NCBI GenBank assembly: GCA_022316685.1
Contig: JAKJHU010000046.1
Span: 7,849,001 to 7,913,000 of the forward strand
Direction: 5' to 3'
Origin: Progne subis subis
Taxonomy: Eukaryota > Chordata > Aves > Passeriformes > Hirundinidae
Length of the DNA: 64,000 bases
The notes beneath the pieces are model-generated. The model was given only the letters and a program-made list of their open reading frames with translations, did not search any database and was not told where the DNA came from. Below are positions 25,701-40,793 of the stretch, piece after piece. Numbering within the stretch: position 1 is the stretch's first letter; every line of letters starts with the position of its first letter. A program made the translations under genes and the position numbers.

Positions 25701-28700
25701 TCATTGTCAAAGTTTGCAGGTATTTTAACTCTCAAATTGTCTTTTAACTATCCTAAGTGAAAGCTTACAAGTTTGTATACAAACTTGTGTTAAGCAAACA
25801 TCAGGTCATCAGTTTATATCATAAGACACAAGCAAGGTTTTGTTACCTAGTCCTTGCACTTTACTGGTTCTGGTTTCTGATGGCCTCTACTTATATCATC
25901 CAGTTTGAACTGAGAAACACTACCTAAGACATCAACCTAATCTCAGTTTTAGAGTTGCAGGCTTCTTGTCTGTAACAGTTCAGGCCAACTGCTTTATTTC
26001 CATGAGTTTGTCTATGTTTTACCCACATGCAACCTTTTTGCCTCTATATTTTGCAGCTAGAATTTCCACATTTCACAGCATAAAAGGGCAGTATTTTGTT
26101 TGAATCCACCCATGTACACCTCATTGTTGCCACCCACTTCTTCATTTCTGAGAGCTGACACTCACTCCATGGCTGCTGCCACAGCGCACCGCACACAGAT
26201 TTCTAGCAGGGCTTCTCTCCCAAGGCATTGTCTTCCAAGCTAAAGAGTAGTACTTGAAGTAATTGTTTCTTTTATGAATGCTGTTGCACCATCTGGTCAT
26301 GGAAATTTATGTTACTGCTAATTTTGTCACATTGGTCACTAGTCTATTTTGACACTCTTAACTGAGCCAAATTTTTGATAATTCTCCACAAAAAAAGAGT
26401 TGCAGTATATGAACTTACTGAAGGCCCTACAAGATTAAAACATGTTCAAAAAATTACATAGCTTTTTGGCTATGGTTTTCTTTGAAAAACTCTTTAGTAT
26501 CTTATTCATTTGTAAACATTGCAGACTTTGGGTAGCATTTCTGTGTTTTGAGAGATTTGAAAAATATCAGGTTTTCATTCTTTATAAGTCTTTTTTCATA
26601 CTTTTTGACTAACTTCAGGGATTTCTTTTCAGGTCTTCTTCGACAGAAGATATATATTGTTTAAAAAAAATCATAAGATACATTTACAACAGTCTCTGTG
26701 CTACCCGCAAATGTTATTTTAACAGAAATAGATTTTGGTTTTCATATGACTCCGTTGATTTTTGTCCATAGAGTAATTTTGCCAGCATCTATAGTAGTAA
26801 TCATTTTGAAAAGAAATACTGTCAATTCAGAGCTACACCCAGAAATGAAGAAAAAAAAAATTCAAACTTTTCAAAAGGACCTCAATACAGTTTCAGAAAG
26901 CTGTAGTTATCTTAACTACTGTACTAAAGACAGACATATCTTAAGCCACTGACTGTTACCTTGGTAAAGATTCATTTCCCTCTTGGAAGTCACATGAAGA
27001 TGAACATGCCCAGAATCCTGAGCAAATTTAAACCATGCTATTTGCAGGAAACTACTCATGTATTTGCACAGTGAAGACACAAATCAAGAACAGGCTTCTT
27101 ACTCTTCCATCCCATTTTTAGGCTCCCTTAATCATGAAAATAAGGCACGCCAACACAGATGAGTAGCACACTAATTGACTCTTCTCCTGCGTGACTGAAC
27201 AGGTATAACTGTGACAGATAAGGATGAATACTGGGAGAAAAAAAAAAAAAAAAAGCCTGCTAAAGACCCAAGAGGTTTAGATAGCAGAAGTTACTCACAT
27301 TTATCTTTATAGCTTCTTGAACAATGGTATTTTTTAAAAACTCCCTTTGAAATGGAGTTTCATGTGTCACAGCTCTCCTTATGATTTATTACCCATTAAC
27401 CTCCTTATTTTTAAGTTACTGGCCATAGGTAATTAATTTATCACTTAATTAAGGTAACACAACTTATTCCCTGTAGGCATAGAAACAAGGAAGCCTGAGA
27501 AATAGTTACATGCATGCTGAGAGGAATGATTCTGTCTTCTCTCAACTGTGTAGGATTTTCTTTTCATTTTATAGCAAATACAGTGTTAGTCACATTACTG
27601 AAGTTTGTTATTTAAAAAAGACCTACATTCTTCTAATCTTAAACCTAAGAGATGGTGCCTACTGGTAAAGTCTGTCACTCTGAGTAATGCATTCACACCA
27701 TTCTGTATTGAAGTATACTTATTACAAATTTTGGAGGTAAAAAACTGAATTGCAGCATTTCCAGATAAGAACACTAACGGCCAATACACCAGAATAGCAT
27801 CACAGTTCTTTTACCATGACATGAATCAATGACATCCAGACTCTGACACGTAAAACATTCATTACTGTACAATAACCAGTTAACTATTTCTTAACAAAAT
27901 AATCTATTTAGATTTTTTTTTCCCTATCAGGATCATATATAATATGAACTGCAAAATGTAAAAATCTGGTCAGACACTTCTGTATTTACCTCTGCATAAT
28001 ATCTTGTTATGACAACATTCAAAACACCAGTTTTCACAGAACAGCTGGAGGTGACAGAAGCAGCCAAGGTAGTAGCTCTCATTGTATATTACAGAAACTT
28101 AAACATTTGGCAGGGGAGGGTTTGGGGCTGATTTCAGATTGGCTATGCTTTTAGTTTGATTGTTTCATAGGGGAATGTTTTCTGCAGAAGTAAACCTTGT
28201 TCCTTCTCTACTCAAACAGAGAAGCAGTATTACAGTTGAGAGAAAGAAGAAGGTTGCTTGGGGTTTTTGGTGGTTTTATGAGGTTTTTTTGCTTTGATTT
28301 TTTTGTTTGGGGGTTTTTGTTTGTTTGTTGGCTTGCAGTTTTGATGGGTTGTTTGATTTTTTCCTGTTTTAGTTTGTTTTATTTTTAAACTTGGTGAAAG
28401 GGTTGAAAAGTTCAAGAATCCTGGAGTATGTATATACAAAGAGATTAATTCAAAATATGTTGCAAGCTTATCTAAGAAAACTCAAATCACAGTCAATACA
28501 TCTCCCAGGAGACACTATCCTCAGCTTCAAAAGCATGTTCAGTTATACATCTAAGGTTTCCTGAAACGCTCTAACTAAGCACACTGATGTGTGAGTGACA
28601 ACCATTTTGCCACAATCCCAAAGGCTCGGTTGACTGAATCTCAATAACCTAATCCTCTAAAGCCATCTAATTCACAGTGGAAACTGAACTAGTCTTGAAA

Positions 28701-31700
28701 TTCTGTCTAGAGATTAGGAAGGCATCTACCATCTACTTCTAAGTTAATAATTTCCCAAACCTTTCAGAAATAGCAGTATTTATGAATGTTCTCATATACT
28801 GGTGAAATGGCTCTATTTTCAGTTTGTGCAAATGGTAAAAATTAATTGCCATTGTTTCAGGGAGTATAAATTATCCAGATCAGCAAAGATCATGGATCTT
28901 TTAGTGACCTGAATATCCACATAAGACGGACATAAAATTAATGAAAAAGGAGTCTTTTGATAAAAAGTAATGATAAGGAGTAATTCCATGTTGCCTTTAA
29001 GGGTTTGGGCTTAGATTTCAAAAGCATCATTAACCATTCTAAGAGTAGATGGAAATAAATGGAAAGGACCAGATAAAATTAAGTTCTACAAGCAAGACCA
29101 GTATGATGATGGATCCATCAAAGAAATTAGTTTGAATGGGCAGCACCAGAAACTGACAGATAATGATATGAGGACTAAAGAAGACAACTTCATCGATAGC
29201 TGAGGAAGTATCAGTACTAATGAGAAGAGTTTACATGGAAGAGGTTGGAGACAAACAACTGATCCAAAACAACTGTGCATCTTTAGTATTAAGAAACCCA
29301 GAGATTTATGACACTGTGCATGTGTAACAGGAGAAAAAAAATAATCTCTTTTCCATAGTTTGTTGCCCATGATGGAGACTATTCACAAATTTATCCAACA
29401 CAATCCTTCAGGCTTCAAAAAAAGTAAATTTCAACTACAAAAACCACCTGGTTTATGACAGAACACAAAGTCCTCTCTTCACTCCCAATCTTTAAAAAAA
29501 ACCAAAAAACAAAGCTTTTAAATGAGACAATTAAAAAATTATTTTGTACATCATGGCATAATCTTCAGAAATCTTAGAGGAAAAATGATATACCTTGACT
29601 TTAATAATTCCTTCTTATAGGAATCTTGTAGACGAATAAGGAAGAAACCTAAAATTCAACATTTTCCTTGACCAGTTACCTGTACAGTCATTTTTCTTCT
29701 AATGATATTTTTCTGCCTAGGAGATAGACTATTTCCTATAAAAATAAGTCACTCTGAAAAGTTGTTTCAGATTTAGGGGCAAAACTGTAGACATACTGGC
29801 AACGTGCTCCAAACATTTGCTAGCAAAGACCAATATGACAACTTTGCAAGCCCAATTTCAGGACTAGGCAAAAAGCTGTAGGTTTTTGAGATAACCAAAT
29901 TATAAACTTTAAGACAGTCTAGGCATTAAAAGAAAAAAGAAAAAGAAAAAAAAAAAAAAAAAGACTGATGTAAAAAAAATTCCAATTAGCCTCATTCTTC
30001 CTTTTGTTAACTTCATGTAAAGCAGCTAAAGGGTGTTTGCTCAGTCCTAATTCCTGAAAGGAACCTCAACTTGGATGGTGATGTAAAAGCAAGAACAGGA
30101 AGATTCCATTTTCTCTTCTATAGCACAGTAGAAGCAGAAGTAACCAAATTAAAGTAATTTATTTTTGTCACTGAAGGAAAAGACAGCTTTAAATAATGCT
30201 CAGAAGATCGAATGGTTTCGATTACAGGAGGCGGTAAGTTACCATTTGCTGATGACAAGCTTTGCTGCTGTTAGACAGAATTAGTCTCAAGGGGAGGCCA
30301 CATGAAACTAAGGGAAACAGAACTGAAGAAAAAGGGCACTAGGTGTTTCAAAAGACTTGCTTTCCCCTCAGATAAACACAAAATCAAAAACCCCTCTAGG
30401 GGAACATATAAAAGTTTTCTTTTTTCATCCTGCTCTGAAAGCTAAAGAAAGAATAGAACAAGAGAGATAAGCTCACATTTCAAAGCTATTTCTTTAAAAG
30501 ACTAGCAAAGTCACAAAGACAAGACTTTCTTTATACTGTCTGCTGTTTGGAAATGGGAGAAAGATGAAGGCTTTCACATTTAGAGAAAGACCAACAGCCG
30601 AGACATGAGCATTGGGTTAGTAATGATCAGCTATTGAGAAATACTGCAGCATGAAACTGTCTGCTCAGTTTTCTCCAGTAGGCCTGATATAGATATATAT
30701 ACACATACACACACCCTGAACCTTTATTTATCTATTCTGCAGAACACAGTGTTTCAGTCGACACTTCAATCCATGCATTTGTATGTACATAATATATTTG
30801 TACTTATATTGCATTTATCATTCCAACTGCCCTGTCACATTTCATAGGAGTAAGCTACATGAATCTTAATAATTTAGTATTCAAAACCAATGCAATAACA
30901 TTTTATTTTGTATCTTTTCTATTTGCAGCAGTTCTGCCACTTCATGTACATTTGTTTATTTTTAAGTTGCTGAAATACTTGGACTTTCTTTATATAATAT
31001 AAATCAACTACAGCCCACTGAGAACTGCTAGTTGACAGTCATGACATTCTAACAAAGACAGTGACAGCATTCAGCCTTTTCCAGTTGTGATTCTCTCAGA
31101 GGTGAGAGATCAGCACACCCCACTCCTGTCCTGATGGACAAAAGCAAGAACAAGTTCTAGATAAGAAAGAGGCAGTGCGAACTTCACTTTCTTCCCCTTC
31201 ACCAACCCATATTTCCTCCTTCTCTCAAGACAATACTTAACTCTGTATTGCATTTCCAGTTCTTTTAATTTGTGAAGGTTTTAATCCTGCCACATACTGA
31301 GGCTTCTGAACTACTGCATCTTATCACCTCTAAATAATGAAGTAAGTCATTAACAGAATGAGAAGTATTATCCAATCTCCTTTAGATTAAAAAAAAAAAA
31401 AAAAAAATAGACAAGAGTGAAAACCCACTGATTTCTATTACAAAGGTTCACTAGAACAAGCAAAACTGAATAGTCACATTATTAAAAGATTTTATATGCA
31501 AGTTCACACATGGTGGACATTGGTCCTTCATCTTACTGAGAGCTCATATCTTAGAAATGTGGTGTTCCACATCAATGAACTTCTGTGTGAGACTCAATGG
31601 CAGTTTTGTGATGCAGACAAATAGCTATTTGAAACTGGTTTGAGACAGCTAATGTTTTTAACCTGAGGCAATCTTGTATTGTAGTGATAGAAGTAAGGCT

Positions 31701-34700
31701 ATTAATGAACTCAACAATATTTAACTATTCGTGTTGAGTCTCCCATTGGTCAAATTTCACAAGTCTTACACTGTACTGCTCAGGGCAAGAAAATGAAATG
31801 TGAACCATTTTCATCAGGAAAAAGGCTAAAGTTCTTCCTATTTAGAAGGCAAAATCAGGGCGAATTTTAAAAGAAGCCTCAAATACATATTTTTGCATCT
31901 CAGTCTCTTCCTGTCTTTAAAGAATAAAAAAAAAAAATCACATTCTTTGCTGCTCACTACAGTCTGATTAGTACAAAATTATAAAGTCTTTATAGTCTAG
32001 ATGTCTCTAACTGACTTCTAGCTCAAGATTCAGTGAGAACAAAGACATGGTCAATACTTGTGATAGCAAATTCAGGCACAACTTCCATCTTAGAAGAAAA
32101 GCAGAAACTGAGATCTTTCCATCAATGCAGGCAAGTGACAACTTCAGTCATCTGAAAACTTACTGAGCACAGTTACATCACATGCCTGTATCTGCATTAA
32201 GAAAAGAAGTGCAAATGATAAGTGTACTGTATAAAAATTCACCTTTTCTTGGCAGTTACAGAATGGATCATAACGCTAAAGTAACTCCTCTCTCTTTTCA
32301 GCACCAATTCTTAACAGTATATTTACTAGATCACAATGGAAATCTGTAAGTAGATAGCACAGTTAGAGGAAAAAAATAACACGAACAGATAGGCAGGAGA
32401 TTCTCTGTTTTAGTAAGTGCTGTCCTAGAGCCCAGCAGTACCTGCTTGGCTGCCTCTCTGCCCTTGTACTGCAACCATGCAAACACCTGGAAGAGGAGAA
32501 TGTACCAGAACTGGCCTACCCAATGCCACTCCAACCACATAGAAACACAGTGACTTCAAAGTCTCTTCAGATGCTCAGAAAATGCAATCCTTCCTCCAAG
32601 CCCACAGGATGGAACTGTGGCAGCACCAAAGTCACCATGGAAAGTTCAGCTGGGCTTCACTGTCAGTATCACAAACCCCTTTCACAGCTAATTCCTTCTT
32701 AACCACATTTCTCTCTAAAAAGAATACTTTATACTGATAGGCTAGTTTTCATCTTCCAACTCTCTATAGTAACTGAAGCTGGTGCTATTATTCCTTATTC
32801 CTATTGATTATGCCATTATTAACAAATGGAGAGCAGGTGAAGAAAAGGCACAAGTCTAAAACCAACCACATGAAATCAATTACTTTTCAGTCTTGCGCAT
32901 TGTCATTTGGACAAAGCTTTAGATCTCTTACTATTTGAAATTCCAACTAGAAACTGACATCTTTAATAGTGTTGTTTCAGACACCAGGACAGTAATGCAT
33001 TTCAGTTTGTTTCCTGTGTCTATTACCCTTGTGTGCTTGGGAGTACCAGCTAAGTTTAGCTACTAATTAGGCTGGAGTCACAATACTATTAGAGGTCTGG
33101 ATCAGTAATTCACCAAGCAGGAAACAAAACATCTCTTGTTGAAACAACTGTAGCTTTAATTGAAAGATTTTTAAAAAAAAGAGTTTAAAGAAGAAGTCAT
33201 CCAGTAGCCATACAAACCCCATTGTGTGCATCCATTTTAGAAGCCTCAAAATAGGTCACATTCAAATCAAGCAAAACCTCTGGCTGACAACTATTTTAAA
33301 TCAGCCGAGCTTTGACACTGGAGTAACAGTCATCAAAAATCATCCTGAACATAATTAGTAGTTCCCCAACTATTTTTTTTCTCTTTATATTGAAATCACA
33401 CAGTTTCAATACAAATATTACTTGCCATTGTTCTAAACAAAGCGGACCAGGCAGCTGCAAAAACACTCCAACAAGGAAGAACCAAGTCAGGTCATCACCA
33501 AGGAAGGGGCAAGCAGTAATATAAGGGACTTGACATCCATGTAAAAAGGGCAGCTTATTGTAATCAAAGAACTTCATAATACTGAGAAAGCACAACAGAC
33601 CAGGAGCTGTATATAAAGCACTGCTACTCTACTATTGCAATAACAAAAGGTTACAATAAGGTTAAGGGCATAGGCAAAAGTCTCAATACTTTTGGAAAAG
33701 AGAAGAAATTGAAGTATTAACACCAAGAAGAAAATGGCCAACTTGGAAAGATTACAAACCCTTGAAACAAGTACATAAGCATTAACCCACTCCAGGTCTT
33801 GGAAACTGCAAAAATAAAAAGGAGCAGAGATCAGCATGGAATCCTTGGCAGAAGTTGGTCTAGTACTAAAGCACTTAAGAATTCAACCAAACTCTACACA
33901 TGGTAAGAGGTAAAGCTTTGAAAGTTCCACAAATAGTCTCAATCCCTTAGATGTCTGACCAAATGCCCACAAATCCCAGAGTAAAACAATACATTTCTGC
34001 CTTAATGCAGGGGAAAGCCCTTGCTTTTCGGTCCTGTGTATTGCTCTAGGGTGATCAGTGAAAAACAGCTAAGGCAACAGGACATTGTCATGCACTGCGC
34101 TCCCTGCTTTGGAAGGCTTCTACAGTTGCCAAGTTTACAGGCAATGCAGGCCACCACCTAACAATCCTTTACCACAAAGAAAGACTCCCCACAAACGATC
34201 ATGGAGATGAGGAGAGTGAGCACAAAGTCACTAGAGCTCTGCTGACAATAATAAAGCATAGCAACAACTGAAATTTTGCCTCTTTAACCTTCAAAGCCTG
34301 GACTATTTCATATTCTATTCTACCACCCTTCCTGTCTTATCATCCTCATTTAATATGTGGAACTTCCATGGATAACTTCTCCTCCTCCTCACCTCCCCCC
34401 TAACAAGAAACACAGAGAACTATAAACATGACTATGAAGGCTATAATTATGAAAAACAAAATCTATTTGTATCAAATGACAAAGAACAAGATTTTTTTAA
34501 TGTACCTTGAATTAAATGCTGCTGCTAATTAAAGCATTTGAATTATCTAAGAATACATGCCAGAAAAAATAGTGTATTAAGAAAAAGGATATTAAGCAAG
34601 CAAGCACTCCTATAGCATGCAATGAGATGGTTAACTTGGGAGGCTAATGAATTAGTATAAACAATTTAAATTTAATTTAATTTAACAATGTAGAGCATTT

Positions 34701-37700
34701 GTGCATTGCAAAGCAACAGACAGTAATCGGTTTCTTCATTAAATCAAAGACAAAATTGCTGATTACCCTTCCCTGAATTATTTTATTGAAGAGGATAGCA
34801 AACAAATTTTATATTTAGTCATAAAAGTTCATGGCTAGTCCCTGAACAAGCCAATGTAACCAGTGAAGGGTACCAGTGAACATAATATAGGCCAGCTGTG
34901 GTTTAGTGCAACACATTATTCAGCCAAAACAGATTCTCACATTTTAACCATTAGTGAACAAATATTTATGCTGAAAATTAATATGGCATTTTAAGTTTAT
35001 TTTTTTATTTTCACAGAACATATCTAAACAGCACCATTTACTACTACTCACAATCTTTAGAAGTTCTAAAATTATATACTGAGAATGCTGAGCATTTGGT
35101 ATTGCTAGAGGCAATAAAACTATTAACCTCCCCCTCTGTTTTACAGATAAATTTATAAACTTGCCTCAAAAGTGTTACCGGTGATATCAAATTCTGGTGG
35201 AACAAAGGCACCTTCTGGATCATCTTTGAAAACAAAAGGAAACATACCAGATTAGAAATCAGTAGTCTTGCTTAAAAAAACCCATAAACTAACTTGATTA
35301 TACAAATGATACCCTCCTATCTGATACAAAAGAAACTTTGTATAGCAGTATTTTGATTCACTCAATACGATGTACAAAGAACTTGTTATCCACATTTATA
35401 GTGCTGGAAGTAAAATAAAGTGCTGTTTTCAAATCTTCTCCAAGAAGGTATCACAAGTTCCCTACCAAGAAACAAAACAGATTGAACACCCACAAAGAAA
35501 CACATTAACATGTCTAACCACTTCTTGCCTGCAGGCATTTATCTTCGGACCCAGTTATCACCTAAGCTGGGGTGGCTCAGAGGTTTGATTTGATTAATTG
35601 GACACTTCCATTCAGTATTTTCCACTCCAGACCTGGGTGATAAGGGTTCAAGCAGCAAAGCCAGTCTGAACAGCTAATTGCTTCTTCATCTACAGGCCAG
35701 CTTAGAACTCTGACCTTTCTGCTTAGTTTGTTTTACTTCTGATAAAAGAGTAGAGGAAGGAAATTCCCCACACATGTGCTGCTGAGCAGAGAACTGAGCT
35801 ACTGCAGCAGCCAATTCTGAGTGAGGAGGTGGAAAGAAGAAAAGAACATTTTACAAGAGACTGATGCTGTTTCTGCATCTAAGCAGGTACACAGTATCAC
35901 ACTGCACTTACGTCACATGAACCCAGTAAAGAACATCAAGGAATTAAACAAGAGCACAACTATAATACCTACTCTCCACATACATATCCAACTCACCTAA
36001 CCTATCCCTCTGGGAAGTCAGGATGATTGAGATGATTTACACACAAAAAGTGTGTTTCCCTTCTCAACAAGAAGAAAAAAAAAATAGTATGTTCAGAGAC
36101 ACAGCATAATCATCATAACTTGAGCTTTAATACAACTTTTGTGCCTGTACTTTAGAAGTGAAATGCAAAGTTTTTATTAAATTCAGTTACATAGCAACGA
36201 CTACTAGAGGGCACATTTTTACATATTCATACATCGCAGCTATATGGCATGGCTGACTAGCCCGATGCTTTACAGCTCCTTAGGACATCCCCAAATGTAC
36301 TTTCCCACTGAAAAAGAGGGTTATGCAACTAATTTCACATTTCTTACCACCACCACATTTTTTCCTGATTTTGGGGGTGAGCAGAGGAGGCAGAGGGGGA
36401 AGCGAACTAATGGACAGATGTTTTGTTATCCCCTCTCCCCCACCTGCAGACTACTACTCAGACTACTTTTTTATCTCCCCACTACCTTTCCCCTTTCTTT
36501 CCATAGAACACTTTAAAGGCTGTACAAGTATTTAACTTATCACTGGTACAGCTCACTGTATTCTTTTAAAATAACGTTTACAATGGGAATTTGATTTGAG
36601 GAGACAAGAAGGTATCAGATCCCTTGGCAGAACATCCTATTGAATGTTTGTCACTTTAGCACCACAGAACCTGCAGGAAGCAGAACTTGCTGCTAAAGCA
36701 GAGATGACAGCTGTTCATTTTCTCTCACTGGAAAGCAAATCCAGAGGTTATAGTTTTCTTCTGGAAGAATAAATCCATAGGCAACAACTGCAGGGAAGCA
36801 AAAAGGACAACCTCCTCGAGTGCCTACCTAACAAACTATATTTTAACCAAACAGTAACAAAATCTGAGAGAAAGAGCCAAAGACAAAGTGGAGCATGAAA
36901 AGTAGAACATAGGCATAACTTTTTTGCATTCCTATGGAAAACATACCTTTCTTTAAATAGAACTAATGAAAAGTCTTTTCCTTAGAGACTGACATGACTT
37001 CAGGGAATTAAACCTTTGTACATTTGCTTTGCACAGGAATTTGTTGTCCCACATTTTAAGTACTTGAATACAGCATTCCTGGATCAATTGTTTGCCAGCT
37101 ATTCAATTAGAATAAAACACTTAAGAAGAAATTGATTTTTCTCTTTCCTAGCTACAAGCAAAGAATCTTAGTTGAGGGACATTTTTCATCCTCTAGATTT
37201 ATGCTCTTCAACAAGTCTTTCATATACCCTTGGCTTATACAAAGCCAGTGTCTTTTTCTTTTTTTAATTTCAAAGTATGACAAGCTCCTCAAAATAAAGG
37301 AAATTGATTCCACATCACCATATTAATATGGAACTAAAAGTTGTCTCATGTCTATTTAAGGAATTTAATAAAAAACAAATATCACAACAATTGCGAAGAT
37401 ATATTTTCATCTTCATTTTATGATGTTCCATTTATATGAAAGATTCTCTTTAATTCTAAAGAGGCAACAAATCTTCATTTGTTGCAATGTTACCTTATCT
37501 CATTTTTATTCTAGTATTTTTTTCTAAACACTGTGATCTAGATTTTGCCTAAAATAATAAACACTTATCCTGATAGAAATTTAAAACTAAATTAGGTTAA
37601 AGACAGCAGAACAAAAACTTGACTAGTGTGTATCTAGACTAAAATGGTTCTCCTAGTTATGAGCCACCATAATTTTAAAAGTACCATAGAGTAAGACCTG

Positions 37701-40700
37701 TTTGGTTTTCTTTACTGTTCTTCTGTCAAATCATGAAGTGGCTTAAGACCTATCATCTTGAGCTACATCACATGAGAAAGGAACAGCAACCATAACACGC
37801 TTTTTTGTCTATGCTGGAAGAAGTCTTTTTAAAGTCAAGCATCTCCCTGTTCTTCTGCTATGATACCTGAACATCTTCAGTATACATACTGGTTTTTAAC
37901 ATTTTAATTTCTCAAATCAGGTCCCAATACTTTGCAAGTCTGAAAATCATTATTAAAAAAACAAAAAAACAACAACAACAAAAAAAACCACACAAAAAAA
38001 CCCACAAAAAACCCTGATTTTTTATTCGATAGAGAGCTTTTAAAAAACCAAGGCCTTTGAGAGAACTTTTCCTTTTTAATAGCAAATATGCTAATAGAAT
38101 TGCTCCATTTTTGATGGCTACAATCACCAAGATATACTGAATATCAGACTTCTCTAGAAATAGAACACACCCATGAAATCAGATCTGTAAGAGGTGAAGG
38201 ACATGCTTTACAAAGGTAGAGACTTGCACACACAGGTACACAATCTGTGTGTTTAAAATGGACATAAAGAAGAAGCCACCTGAATAAGCCTTAAAATAAC
38301 TAGGAGGAATTTTCTAAGCAAATTCAATACAGCCTTTGTTCACCAAGTACAAAAGTGAACGCAGTTTCATGTGTACATAAACACATTCCTTCACAAATAA
38401 GTTTTATTTTATCTTTATTTTAATTGCAAGTCTTAAAAAAAGGATGTAATGTTTTACTGCAGTTTCTCACTATGAGTTTCCATAGTTCTAACACAAATGG
38501 CCTGGAAACACAAATACTCACCACTGAGCTGTTCCATGAAGCATACATTGCCATTGGTGTTAAAAGCCAAAGTGTCAGGGGTGATGCAGAGTGTCTGGAA
38601 GATTGCAGAATGGGTAATGCTCTTCAAAGAATGGCAACACTCCAGGCAAATTGCCCAAATATCTTGCTCAGTAAGACAGCTATCCCGCAGTGACAAAATA
38701 TCAGCAAGGGACACATTCTCCTGCCAAAATACAAATTAACAAATTACCCTGGATTTCATGACACTACTTTCTGTATCATAGATTACATTCGAACACAACT
38801 GGCTACAAGTAATGTTTCCAGCAAGTTCTCAGACTTTCTAGGACACTGATTAACACCCCAAGAAACACTAAGTGCATGACTCTGCTCTTAAAACAGAGGT
38901 GTTTTAAGATGCACAGTTAACCTGAACAAAGATATCACAGTATGCCAACATAAAAAAAAGTACTATGGGAGATATATAAGTTACATAAACACTGCATCAA
39001 AGGAAACAGACCACTTGAAGGTAAAAGCAGAGAGACTAAATGAAAACATTTTGTTTCACCCATGCCTTTCAAGCTCTCCCAGGTGTCTTTATATAAACGA
39101 CTTAAAAATTCTCTTCAGAGAACTCCTCCCTACCATTTGTGATCTGGGAAAAAAATACTCTTTAGATTAGCCTGTCTTAAGAATGATGCTGTTGTGAAAT
39201 TTAGTGGTGTAGACCATTTAATAAACACTGAAAATCCAAACATGCCATAGGAAAAGTGTTTTTATACTTGAAATTAAAACCAAACACTTTGGTTGTACCT
39301 AGGCCTCCCCATTACATCCAGAGCTTTTAGTGATCAAAACAGTTCAGGGACTTAATTTTCTAAGTTGCTGTCCTAAAGTGTAGTCAACTTGCACTGACTC
39401 TATCTATTATCACAGTAAGGCTATGAGTCCAGTTCCAAACGTGTTTCTAATGTGGCTTTCTGGACAAGATGTTCAGAAACATTGCTTGTCTCAAAGCAAC
39501 CAGCCTCCCTATGGATATTTTTGGAATACAAACTCAATACACTACTCACAGCTACAGAAGTAAAGTTTTCACGAACTTAAGGGAATGAGGAACCTCGCCC
39601 CCGTGCCCCAAAACCACCTATTCCATCTCTAAGGAAAAATAAGGTAACAAAAATGGAAGGTAAATTACTTTACAAAAATTACTTTGTATCAGAGCTATAA
39701 TTAATAGTAATGGCACGGTGATATTAAATACACCCTGAATGTAAGATGTAGATACACATCGCTTAGTATAGAGAAAAAAAAAAGTATGTCATTCATCAGC
39801 AAAAGAGGGTGTGATATATCCTACAGCTCAGAAAACAGCTATGGGCTAAACTTTCAGTCCCTTGGAGAACAGTTATGCATTTCTTTACCTACTTCAGCAC
39901 TGGAGAACATCAGTGATATCTAGATTACCATATACAGAAGGGGTTAACAGTTTATTAACATGTCTTTCAGAGAATTAAGCATTCCTTCCATGACACCCTC
40001 CAAATAAGAACCAAACCTCAGTCCAAAAGTGTATTGTGCATTTTAGTCTAAAGTATAATGCTTAATAAATAAATATGAGGCAGGAAATAAAGCAGACTCA
40101 CTGCTAGTTGGCAAACTTAGCTTCTCTTTCAAATGGTCTCATTTTTCATAGACACAGGCCTAGACATGGATTGATTTGCTGATGGCAGCACTAAAGGCTG
40201 TGCCTCCTAGCACTAATCATGGATCCTGGTCTCATCAAATTCAGTCCTACATAATAATGACCAGCAAAAGATCTCAGCACAAAATCTTATTTTCTCTGCA
40301 CTGCGCTCAGTTCAGTTGTGTAATGCTGCCATCAGAGTTTGAAGGTGGATAAGGAGACTTTGCACATCTTCACAGGGAAGCTGTTCCAAGCATGAAGGGC
40401 AGCACAGAGGTTTCTCTATCTGCAAACAAAAACACATGGCAAGAACTTCTACTAAAAACATTAAGCTTTGAAACTGACGAAACTGAGTGGTGGGATGAGG
40501 ATAGGCTTGGAAAGAAAAGACTCACTGCTTATTCTATGGCCAGAAAAAGAGTTTAAAAATAGAAGTTCTATGATCAAAACAATGAGTGAGTAATTATTTT
40601 TAACTCTCCTAGAATCCTCCAGCTAGGTGACATGTTGGCATTTGCCAAAACAGAGAAATAAAAGAATGCTTCACTAATCAAGATGCAAAACTATGAGCTT

Positions 40701-40743
40701 CATCTGTGTGTATGGACAAATGAGGCTCAGTTTAGAGTGTACA

Positions 40744-40793
<50 letters not shown>

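Larger units (their letters stand above)
20649..35164 (-). other. KNDC1: KNDC1 intron 3 (14.5 kb, GC-AG)
   Basis: The largest intron in the window, bounded by GCAAGT at 35164-35159 and ATGCAG at 20654-20649. AT-rich with several homopolymer and A/C or G/T low-complexity tracts (23680, 24396, 24452, 28258, 29930, 31389) and a short TA/CA microsatellite at 30686-30714. No embedded gene recognised on either strand. Confidence 0.85.

Noticed and set aside
35155..35164. Using the GT four bases inside intron 3 as the donor instead of GC
   Set aside because: It adds 4 nt, shifts the frame into exon 4 and destroys the conserved AHIYSLGATLKAA sequence.
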